Assembly: GCA_023512835.1 (NCBI GenBank)
Contig: CM042088.1
Coordinates: forward strand, 29,971,164 to 30,035,163
DNA length: 64,000 nucleotides
Origin: Taxillus chinensis
Taxonomy: Eukaryota; Streptophyta; Magnoliopsida; Santalales; Loranthaceae
Direction: 5' to 3'
Shown here: piece by piece, positions 26,701 through 38,700 of the stretch
How positions within the stretch are numbered: the first letter of the stretch is position 1
How the letters are laid out: every line of letters starts with the position of its first letter
Position numbers and translations under genes: made by a program
Notes under the pieces: model-generated
The model's input: only the letters and a program-made list of their open reading frames with translations
What the model was told of the DNA's origin: nothing
The model's database searches: none

Positions 26701-29700
26701 ATACCAAGCCTCTTTACTCCTGAAGTCAGTTATGTTCTTTTCTAATCTAGCAACAGCAATCTCAAGACGTTTATTCTGACTTTCCATATCTTTGTACATT
26801 TGTGTAATTATTAGTCTCTTATTTTTTTACTCATAAGCTCACAAATCGATGGTACCTCAGAATTTGCCATGAGACAGACGTTTGGCTTGAGAGTTGACTC
26901 ATCATCCGAGGATTCCTCCTCTTCTTCCGAGCCACTGATGTATTTTGTGACGAACGCCTTCCTCTTGTTTTTGCTGTTGTCTGAGGTGGAGCGGCGAGGA
27001 GTTACGTTGTCACTTTTCTCGGCCACTTTAGATTTGGATTTGCAGTCCTTGGCCCAATGACCGGTTTTCCTACAGTTGTAGCATTCCTGGGAACTGGACT
27101 CCGGTCGCTCCTTTCTTCGAAAAGATGATGAGCCTCTTCTGAATCCTTTTCTGCTTTTCCGTAGGAATCGCTCAAAGGATTTGACAAGGAGAGCTGTTTT
27201 CTCTTCCTCGTCAGAGTCAGAATTCTCGGACTTGTCCGTATCATCATTTTTCAGTATGTTGGGACATTCCATAGCTTTGAGAGCTACCCCTTTTCTTTCC
27301 GAGCTATTTTCTCGTCCCGGTCAGAGTATTTAAACCTGACCTCGTGAGTCCGTAGCTCTCCATATAGTTCTTCAAGGAGAACATACTGTCAGTTCTTGTC
27401 AGATTACATCTGGAGTTGTTTGGAGTAGTAGCGATCCGGCAAGAAGCGAAAGAACTTGTCATTGATCTAAGATTGAGAATAATGCTCATTGACAGTTTTC
27501 AGCTCAAGGATGAGCTTGCCGAATCTCCGATATATGCTCTCGAGTGATTCGCCCGGTTTGTGATTGAAACTCTCAAAGCTCTGCTTGAGAGTACAGATAA
27601 CGTTCTGCATTTGAGACTGACTTCCCTCATAGAGGATTGTCAGTTTATCCCAGACAACTTTCGCTGTCGTGCAGCCCTGGACGTCCGTGAAAGCTTCAGA
27701 ATCCAAAGACGATGTAACATATGCCAGAGCCTTTTTGTTAGCACACTACCAGGCTCTTTCATCATTGGTGAGTTCAGCATCAATCTTTGGTCTTCTAACT
27801 CCATGTTCTCCGATAGTCATCGGAGTGAGTATCTCCTAATGAAAACATGGCCACATGAGATGATCATGACAAACCATGAACATTCTCATGCGAGCTTTCC
27901 ACTGGGAGAAAAGCTCAGGTGTGAATTTGGGTGGCTTTGTCCGAGTGAAGCCAGAACTCCGTGGTTGTGAAGCAGCGGCAGCAACAGGTTGAGGTAGATC
28001 ACATTTTCACTGCTGCTTCGATTTGAAAAGGGCTCTTGTGCACCTCCGGAGTTAAGGCGAGTGTTGAATAGCATGCTGCTTTCTTCGGCCATTAGTAAGA
28101 GTGAAAGAGTGAGATCTCTACTTAGAACAAATAAAACTTGCTTTGATATCACTTGTTGGTCCCTTGGAGCCTAGAGGGGGGTGAATAGGCTTTTATCGAA
28201 CCTCTTTCGAAACTCTTTGGCACAACACTTATCTGGTCAAGAGATTGAAACAATGCGGAAGATAACCAGATAGTGGAAGTATTTTGTTTTATTATCCGTA
28301 TGATAAGTACAACAAAATGAAAGTAGTCTAAAGCTTGAAAGCTTTTAGACCTACTTAACAACTCTTTAACACTCTGTTTACAAGTACACACTCACTAGCC
28401 TCTTTGATCTCTATAAGCTTTAGTACATGCAAACTTTTTTTGTTTACACAGAAGTACATCTTTATAAATATACAAGTGTTGCTATTTATAATGACATCCT
28501 CAAGAGACAATCTCGGATATCGTTTACTCCGGATGATTGTCGGTTCATTCCTCCGGACTCTTGAAACTCTCAAACCGCGCTAAATTATGTCTTATTATAT
28601 ATCGCGTGCTTTTGAGGAGGAATAATGATGGTCCATTAAATGCATGTCTCGGGATGCACACACTTCCCAAAGAAGGCAAACAGCTGCTATAATTCCCTGA
28701 TCATGCCTTCTCCACGACATTTCTATATCCGGAGGCGCGCCACTCGCAAGACTCATGACATCAGCATGTCAAGCGGTTCACTTTTCTACTCGCTTAATCC
28801 CTAGACCCGCTGACATTCACGAACTCGATCTTATATATCCTGGACATTCCTGCGCAGCGCGAGTTTGACATCTTCCAAATCCCTAAAACTCTCATCGCTC
28901 CTTCAATCCCCAAGACCTCATCTCCTTTTCCTCTCAATCTTTCCCTCAATGGCACCCAAAACTTCTCTTTTTGGCATTAACCCCGGCCATCTGGTGGATT
29001 GGTGTGCTGTCTCCAATCCTCCCGCTTGGTTTCTAGATCTTCGCCCCCTCCTGGATGCCTCTCACATCCTGAACCTAGTCTCCAACCCTGTTGACCTTCT
29101 TATTGAAGACATCCATGAGTTCTATCAACGGATCCGCTGCACCACCGACTCCATTATCTCCTACGTCCGCGGTGAATCCATCTTGATCACCCCTGCCGTC
29201 CTTCACGCCGCTCTCAACCTTCCTCCTAGTGATCTTCAGCACTCGGATGCTGAGACAATGGCTATTTCCATGGATTGCTCCTATAAGGGGAAGGAGTACA
29301 AAATGAAGTCTTTTTAAGGTCTCACCACCAGTACAAGAAGCGCCAACACCAGTCAACCCTTCCCAAGAAATCCAGTCTTCTAAGACAACGCAGACCCGCC
29401 TTCCTCTCCCTTCTCCCACTACATCTGGTTGGCCCTCTGCTTCAGTTTTCCTTCTGTTGTACTCTATTCTGTTTCAATTTTGTGGTAGTCTGCTTAAGTT
29501 TCAGTCTGTTGGTATGGCAGAAGCATCAGGTTCCCTCAAATCTATGTTTTCCCCTATTTCCAATTCTACAATCATAACTACAGTTAAACTACAAGGTAGT
29601 GATTCTTTTATTTTGTGGAAAAAATGTATTAAGAAACACCAAGATGGCGAAAGATTACAAGTACACAAGGACGGAAGGTCAAAGACCCTATCTGTACAAG

Positions 29701-32700
29701 AAACATTACAGCACACAGCAATATCTAACAAATCCACAGGTGTGTTTTAAGCCCTTAAGGCAAACTAGGTATTGATAAATGATAATTTTGAGTTATGGTT
29801 TATGGGACAGGAGTATAATGATCGCTTAGAGAGTGATGTTAGTAATATTGATAAGAAGGATAGGTGTGCATTGAATAAAATTGATGCCCGACTGTGTAGT
29901 CTACTGTCGCACTCTCTTGAGCCAAAATTATTACCTTTATTCCAATCCCGGAAGACTTTTTTGCAAAGTATGGACTAAAGCTAATAACTGTATCCTAAAG
30001 GCACTGAACGAATTTATAAAGATGTGTCTAATCTTGTTCAGTTAAAGCACAGTTTCCAGCATATGGCTCATTATTTGGGTCAAGTTGAATCTCTGAAAGA
30101 TGTATCTGTCTTTCAAAGTGTTGATGCGCAAGAGGAGCAAAAAGACAAATCTTTTGTGTTAACATTGACAGGATTCCATGAACATTTGGGTGCCATAAGA
30201 GATCAGATCCTTGCAAGTCCAGCCCTTCCTACTCTGCCCAATTACTTCGTATCTCCTCCAGCAAAACTGAAGTCAAGTCATCTGTCTTGGACATACAGAA
30301 AAATAGCCAGCAAGGAGATAATCAGAATGAAGGGAAAGGATCCAGATCTAACTGCACTTGTTGTGATAAGATAGGCTACAAACGTGATACTTGTTGGGTT
30401 CTTCATAGTAGAACTCCCCAAAAATATTAAAAGAAATAATAAGAATAATCGACCTGCTGCTCATATGACTCTCAGTCTTAAGGGGAAGCATAGTCAACAT
30501 GGCACCCCAAATGGATGCATAGTTTTTAAAACCCAGAATGTGTGCAAGGCATCTAAATGCGAATAAGGTGTGTGCATCACAGTAGGCATCCAGGGGTACT
30601 AATTGGGTGATTTTTGTTCCAGGTGAGCAAGCACCTGGAACATACGCATTTTTAAAAAACATCTTATGCACAGTCAAAACAACACCTTTGATTCCTATGT
30701 TTGGGAAAAAAAAGTCAATACCCAGTTTCTCCATGGCACAAAGCTGGTTTATCTCCCCCCGGCGCTACTTTCTTTCCCACGGTGACTAGGGTTCTTCTCT
30801 CTGATTCTACCTCCCTCAGAAGGTCTGATCTCATCATATCGGATGGTCAATGGTCTTCTCTCCCTTGGCCTCTTCAACTGGATTTTAGGCTATCGATCAC
30901 TTCCTCTTCTCTTCCACTGTATCTTCTTTTTCTTCCTCTCTCCGCACAGCCCTGCTCCTCTTTCCAGCAGCTATTATCCACTTTTCAGCATCCTTTTCTT
31001 TGACTAGGTTTTCCAAATCATGATGCAGCTTCTCTGATCACGTGGCAGCTTCTCTCTGGCGGTCATTCCTTGCCACAAGATTTCAGGTGATTTCTAGTAG
31101 CTTCTTTTTCTCTCTCGCGGTTTCTTCTTTCTCTTCTTCTCTGCCCTCCAGCCCTAATCCTCTCTTTGCACCAGGCAGCCTGTTCCACTATTCGAAGTCT
31201 CCACTTGATTGTGAATTGCCTTTTAGAGAAGGCGAGTGATATCACCATGAAAAACAAGTGTAATTATGGTGTTTGGAAAATTGAAGAATAATGGCCTAAT
31301 TTTGGGCTTGCTGAAAAATAATAGCCCAATTTTAAGCTTATATTTTAGAAGGAGAATTTTATTTTATACTAATATTTCAAGTTTGTCTCACCTATTAATT
31401 TCAACTTCAATTCCATTTGATATCTCCTCTGAAATAGAAAACTGGGACATTATAGGTGTGTAAGGTAATAATATCGTTTGATTTTTTTATAATTGTTTGT
31501 CTAATCTTGTTGGACAAAGATTATAAATAATTTTATAAAAGTTAGCTAATACATATGAACTATTATGGTATTTATTATATTGCTTTTTTTAGGTAATAAA
31601 ACTTTATTAAAAATCTATTATACAAGACGTGCACTAAGAGAGAAACAACATAAGTACAAAAAATACCAAATGAGCAATATTCGGCTCAAAACAAACACCC
31701 ATCAAGAACATCCATAATACAAGAAAAACGAGAACAACCCGAGGCAAAGAGCTACTCAAGAAGAGAACGCAACACAAAGGCTTTAAGCTCCACTATGCAA
31801 AGCGCGTAATTCTCAAACAGCCTAACATTCCGCTCGCGCCAAAGGCGCCATAAGATACAATGAGAAAAAGCATGCCAAAGTAGCGACCAACAACCCACAC
31901 AACCAGCCCAATATGAAAATAATCAACAACACCCAAAGACATCACCCAAAGAAGCCCAAACAAACCAAAAACCATGTCCCAAAGCTCCTTGGCAAACAGA
32001 CAATGAAAAAAAATGTGAACAATAGACTCAACGGCCGTGTGACATAGCGGCTAACCACCACCATATCACAACGTCACAAGTTGTCCGCTGTAAGGACCCT
32101 CTCAAGAACCGTAAACCAAACAAAAAAAATCACACATGGGACCAAAACCTTCCAAACCAACTTCGACAAAAAGCAAGTAGTGACATCTGGGGTAAGAAGA
32201 AAATATAAAGAATGCACACTAAAGCCAACAGTCGGAGCATGACGCCAACACAACTGGTCCAATGCAGTCCAGGAGGGGCGACAGGAGTACAAAAGAGCAA
32301 AGAATGAGAAAAAGGATTCCAGCTCCCAATCTTGAGCCGAACGCAAGAAAGTCACCTCCCAATGCAAGGTATCCCCACAAGTCTGCAAACAATCGGCCAC
32401 AAAGCCATCATAATGACAAGCAAGACAGAATAACTCCGAGTATGCCTCCTTCAAAGGCACCGGACTGCACCAAATATCATCTCAAAACCGAATAAAAGAG
32501 CCATCCCCCACAACATAAGCCACCAACCGAGAGAAAGAATCCCATCGAGAATAGATAGATTTCCAATAGCCCACCCCATGAGCACCACATGGGACCAGTG
32601 ACATCAAACCCCCCTCCAAGGCACCAAATTTCACCACAATCACCTTCCGCCACAAGGCATCCCTCTCAAGCCCAAACCTCTAGAGCCACTTACCAAGAAG

Positions 32701-35700
32701 AGCCTCGTTAAACCGCCAAATCCTCTTGATAGCGAGACCACCCTAACCAATGGGCCGACAAACAAATGCCCACTGGACCAAATGAGGTCAGGCCACCGCC
32801 ACCGTAGAACCCCACAAAAAATTCCTCTAGATCCGCTCAATCTGGGAGGCCACCGCAATAGAGATAGAGAAAAGAGACAAAAAATAAGTAGGCAAACTAG
32901 AGAAAATACTCTTGATCAAAGTTACCTGACCACCTTTGAAAAGATAAATCCGCTTCCACTCTACCAGGCAACAGCCGACGTTCCATCTTCGCAATAATTA
33001 GATGCCAAATAGAGGAACACTTGAATACGGCTCCCAAATGCAGTCCCATATAAGTAAGAGGCAGCTAAGAAGTATGGCACCCAAGAATATCTGCAAGCTC
33101 CCTTAAATGAGGCACCACATCAACGAGCACTAATTCAGACTTGCCCAAATTGATCCGTAGCCCCGAAAAAGCCTCAAACCAAACAAGGAGTGCACACAAA
33201 TGAAAAATATGCTCACGGTCAGACTCACAAAAGAGTAGAGTATCATCTGCGAAGAACAAATGAGTAATCACCAAGCACCGACCACCACTAGAGCCCAGAG
33301 AACCACGAGAGTAACCTAATATCAAAAGCAGAATCAACCAAACAGCCAAAAGCCTCCATAATGAAAAGGAAAAGCAACGGGGACAAAGGATCCCCCTTGC
33401 AAGGGGCGCAAGATCGAAAAGAAACCACAGGGGTTGACATTCACTAACAATGAAAAGCGGACAGTAGAGACACAAAAAAAGATCCACCGCTTCCATTGTG
33501 GAGAAAAGCCACACCGCCGTAAAAGATAAAGGAGGAAACTCCAATAAACATGATCGTAAGCTTTCTCCAAATCCAACTTGCATAATAAGCCAGGAAGAGA
33601 TTCCTTCAACCATAAAACACGAGACTTCTGACGCCAAGAGGTCTCCTCTTCCACAAGAATCCACTCAAGCTGGGTAGTCAAGGACTCACATAGCCCCTTC
33701 TCTGCTGCAGACAATGGACGAAGCGCAGCACCCCAATCAAGGGGCCCCAGCTCTGCCATGCACGAGTGCTTGCAAGAGAGAATGTGTCCAAGACATTGAC
33801 ATTCCACTTCCGCAGGTCCCCCTTTAATAGCTGCAACTTGGCAACAAACACGAAGCTAAGAACCCCCTCAGCCAAAAACCACAACTCAAACCGAAAAGGC
33901 CGCCAAGAGTAGCAAACAGGACCACAATCCAAGGCCACGAGAAAATGATCAGAACTGATATGACACCGCCGCTTCTGAAAAATAGAAGCAAACCATCCAG
34001 TCCCCTTAGCAGAAAATAAAAAAAAGATCAAGTCAAGAGAATGAGGTAGAATCCCAAGCGAAAGGAAGTGCCCCACCCCCTAGTGACTAACAGAATCTGG
34101 ACCAACAACAGCCAAGGGCTCAACATACAACGGCTCCACTGCTCGTTCCCTGAGGGAACTGACCTACACAGATGCACCAACCGACCCCCCCCCCCTCCAT
34201 CGCTCCTGAAATCCACCACAGCCACACTAAGCTCCGACCCTGACTCCGAGGCAGCATGACCAACGTGAGACTAATTGGGAGAGCAGTTAGAAGACACTAG
34301 AAAATCCACCACAAGCACTTCCATCAATCCCATGCGACCCACCATAGCAAGCGAGAGAGCCGCAGCAGATACCCCGATCCCCAAAGCCCAAACAGCACCA
34401 GCATCCTGCGCGAGCCCCACCAGGAATGAACTCGCCTCCAACGGAAAATGAATCCAACCCCAAGCATGAAGCACAGAACGCAGTCGTTGGGCAACCCCAG
34501 CGGCTCCTCAGCAGGCGTAACGCCAAACACAACCCTAGGTGAACGCAACCAAGACAAGGGGACCACAACCACTACTGACTGCTAAGGGAGAACCTTCATA
34601 CACCACTCCAACCGAGGTCACGAAGGAGGATGAGACTGAGACCGCGAACCCCTAACTACTGGACCATCGCCGCCCCCCACAGACCGTTGTGGAACAACCG
34701 CCGCCCAAACAACGTGACAATCACCTTGTGCACTGTTTTCCAGAATCACTTTAAAATCCACCTCGATAGCGGCCGAACGAGTGTGTGCGCTAGGCCTCCC
34801 ATCAAATTCGGCTTCAGGCCCAGACCCGACAACATCGTGAAACGAGAGATGAACCCATGATGTTGATGGAGGAGGAGCACAAATCATTGTCTCAGGTTGC
34901 CATTGGGAGCCCACCTCACATATGCAACTGACCATCCAACATCAGACTGAGGCCCAGCCAACTACTCCCATCCCGTCCAACCGAAAAGATCAACATTCCT
35001 GAGCGCGAGGACGACCCAACGATGGAAGAGAAAGAAAACAGCCATTAGTGTTACGACGTTTCTAGAGTAGAAGCACTCAGTCGTCATCCTGAAAAGAATG
35101 CATCGCAAGAGAGAAGGGAGACAAAGCGGCCACCTCCTATAAACACCACTAAGCCAATGGGCGAAGGCAAGACCCATCGACAACGAGCTCATCTGGAAGC
35201 AACTCCTCTATACCACATGTACCATCGAACCGCGAGAGAGGATTTCGAAGGTCTTCGATTCAACGTTGAAGAAATGAGCGTGCCTCGGAGCATAGGCAAG
35301 GAGATCATGCCACAGAACGGGCACCCCCGACCACAAGGACCCCGATCGCCAGGATGGAAAAGAGCGTCGCGTCCATGAGGCGCGTTCATTTTTAAAGAGG
35401 ATGCAATGCTACCTACAATCTAACTTTATTATATTGTTAAAAATCACAATGGATATGCTATGATCACCTAGACGGCACGCCTGGTGAGATCTTTCAATGC
35501 TTTGGTTGCCCTAACACTTTGAAAACTATAGATGGATGGATGAACCCCAAGAGAGTAAGCATTATGAATGTGTCAATTGCAAATTGGGTACAAGTTCTAT
35601 GTCTTCAAATGAGAATTTTGGGGATACATAAAAGAAAATGCATATTAAATTATGTTAAAAAGCAATCACATTAAAGATATTGGGGGAAAAAATATGTTGC

Positions 35701-38700
35701 AATTTGGCAAAGATAATAAATCAATTAATATGACATTTGTTGAATTAATGAAGATGATAAGACTGCACTTGTTTTGAACAACATGTGCCACTAACACAAT
35801 AGACCTAATGCTAAAGGATTAGTGACTTGAATAAGTTCAAGGTCGTAATTGTAAAGTGAAGGACATTTGATGATCTTTATCTATGAATATCATAGGACAT
35901 TGTTGTGAGGAAATTCACTTAAAAAAAAAAAGACATCGTGAGGTCAGGGTAATTGGCATTGCATATGTATTCGTTGATTTGCAAGTGTACAAAATCGCAC
36001 AAGTAATACAGTGGACAATTAAGTCCAGTTATCGAACCCTAAGGAAGGTGATTGAATAGAAATCCTATTTTATCTCAGATGACTCAAATTGATTTTGATT
36101 TTTCTTTTAGTTTTTGGTTAAAAACAAATTACAGTATTCAAATTGTAAATACAATTCTGAAAATTAAAGTTACTCAGTCAACTGATGTGGGGTTTCTGTA
36201 TATTGAGTAGATTAGAGTTAGGACTTCATTTGATGTATTTTCTTCTTATAATAATATAATCTATAGAGTTCATATTTCTTTATATTTTTCATCTATTACC
36301 CAATTACAATGCATGAATTAGTCTCTTTCAAGCACAATAGCTCTGTGTACACCCTAACATGGAGGCAGGTGGCCCATTAAGTACTGGATTGTCTAATCTA
36401 GAGCTAGTATTACATCCACTCTTGATTTAGTAACCTAGGTTTCCCGTTTTCACATATTATGTAATTCCTAGTTTGATCATCTTGAATTTCTGGTAATTAT
36501 ATTTCATCTTACAATCCATCATATAATTACCTAAAATACAGAACATGGCCAATATCATTCCATACAAATAATCAAAACTTTCAATAAGTAGATAACAAAG
36601 AATATGAATTTGTAGAATATTCCAACTAACACATTACATCAAATTCCATCCTAACCCCAATCAAGGGATTTTAAGCTAACATACTGGTTTTACAAAATAC
36701 AACAAAGAAGTAAGACATGAAGGAAAGAAAAAGAAGGTAACTGTGACTGCTTGAAGGTAAATATGACCCGTCTGATGACTTGCTTCCAGCTGGTAGTGTT
36801 CCAGAATGCAGCAGATGCTCCAATCCTCCAAAAACTCCCTGAAATCTGCCCTCAAATGGTAATAACGAATTTTCTGTATTTTTCTCTAATTTTTCAACCC
36901 CCCTCTTTTCTAAAAACTCAGCTTATATAGCCTCCAGAAATTAGGGCAACAGTAAAAACGAAAATGCATCCTCATATCTGAGTTTAATCACAGCCCTACA
37001 TGTGAAACCACTGCAACTTGTCCAACTGTCTCATTAAAAATGTTGGGTGTGGGATGTCGTGCTACAGACTTGAAAATAGTGCTGTTGGCTCAGAATCAGT
37101 GCAAATCTGACAAAAAAAACGGTTTGATAGGGTGAACAAAAGCTTCACCCGACCATCTTCAAACTCACCCGTCCAGAAGCAAAAGTGGTCTATCTATACT
37201 TGAATCAGTTGAATATGACAAAATCCCACTTGGTCGAGTGAACATACCTTCACCCGACCATACTTAAATCTCACCCGACCAGAATAGAAACTTATCCAAA
37301 AATCATTGAATTGACGGAATACAGCATTACATCACTTGGTCGGGTGAACAAGCTTCACCCGACCATCTTCAAAATTTACTCGACCAGAAGTCAAAGTTGT
37401 CTCAAAAGTCTGGAATCAACTAATTTTGGCTTCATATCACTTGGTCGAGTGAACATCTTTCACCCGACCAGACGAGTTGTTCACCCGACCAAACTATTTG
37501 TGATCTGAGTAGTCCGAATATGCAATAAATATGCTTGGTCGGGTGAAATTGTCCTTTACTCTAGTCCTATGCGTCTTTTGTTGTGTAGCTGTTGTTGGCC
37601 TCAGTGTTTTGCTTCCATGGAGAAATCCCTATGTTTAATATAAATAACAAGCAAAACTCCAAGGAAAAGCTCCAATTGATGGTTAAGGTGTTAGATAAAA
37701 AATGTAAACAATTTTGAATGACAACGATATATAATTCATGTCAATAAACACCCAAAATGGCCCTAAAATAGTGGTCTAAATGACCACTATCAATATGCAT
37801 TCAAGTTAATGCAAAGCATACTAGAGAAGAAAGCCAACTTCAAACTCGTGTATTTTCTAGGAATAGACTACCCCTCCCAATGGTCCATGTCAATCTAACA
37901 AGGCAAAAGATGCAAATGTGTTGGTTATAAACAAGGTTATCAAACTCGCATTTTAAAGTGTAAACGCATATGAGTTTACGCGTCGACATAACCATTTCGA
38001 TTAAACCCGCTTACAAAATCATTTTCAGATGAACTCGTACATGAAATCGTAGGCACGCAAGGCTACCTTCGACGTGTATGAAATCGAGATTCCTAATCCC
38101 TGATTTATTCGTCAATCATGTCCATTGTCCAGCACTCCATTTGATCTGTCCATCCACCTCCTCACTCACACAACCTGTGACAACAACTAATGAGATCCCT
38201 CAAGCCTCATCACTCGACTTCATCCTTAAGTTCTGATGCCAGACTCTAGCGCAGCAGGGCCTCCTGATCTCATCACTCCTCTCATCCGTCTGTCCCAATC
38301 TCATCACTATCGTCCAGCCGTCCAGATCTCATCACTCCCATCCAGACGTCCCGATTCTCATCCTCTAACTTGTCTTCCTCCCCAACGAGCACCAGGCCAC
38401 CACCGCCACTCATTGCTACTGCCTCCCACCACCGATCTTCACTCCGACAGTCAGGCCGCTTGATGTGAGTTGTCCTTCACTCCTTTCTATGTGTCGTCAT
38501 TGTCGTGTATGTGATTACTTTTCTTGTTTGATTTATTATAAGAAATTGTGGTGTGCATATAAATAATATAAATTGGTAAGTGATATATCATATAATTATT
38601 TGTGATAAAAATATGAAAGAATAGGCTATATTTGAAGATGCACGACATTTATATCATAAAATTAAAACTTTATTTTAATTTGTGTTAACGAGAGAGATGG

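Larger units (their letters stand above)
20827..28515 (-). mobile_element. Sirevirus-type Copia element A, rearranged and decayed
   Basis: Minus-strand order: partial 5' LTR (28154-28515), PBS, gag with two CCHC knuckles and a coiled coil, protease, integrase, RT, RNase H ending at 22555, a spacer with repeated CTCCCCC tracts, and a partial 3' LTR (20827 to about 21335). Both LTRs begin TGTTGGTCCCTTGGAGCC on the plus strand. Compared with element B, the 3' LTR is cut short and joined straight to the spacer, so the env-like region and PPT are missing there. Part of env is found inverted beyond the 5' LTR (28517-29318). It lies in AIMP1 intron 4. Confidence 0.85.

Noticed and set aside
34028..34935. 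Overlapping ORFs on both strands read as possible host genes
   Set aside because: They fall inside the LINE bounded by the 12-bp target duplication, and the minus frames fit decayed ORF1/endonuclease sequence.
37121..37546. Regularly spaced identical short repeats resembling a CRISPR array
   Set aside because: The spacers are related to each other, the units are fold-back repeats inside a plant LTR, and no cas-like genes exist; this is eukaryotic repeat DNA.
38236..38463. 75-codon Ser/Pro/His-rich ORF as a small gene
   Set aside because: It lies within a TIR-bounded element, has biased composition and matches no family I know; kept only as possible captured sequence.
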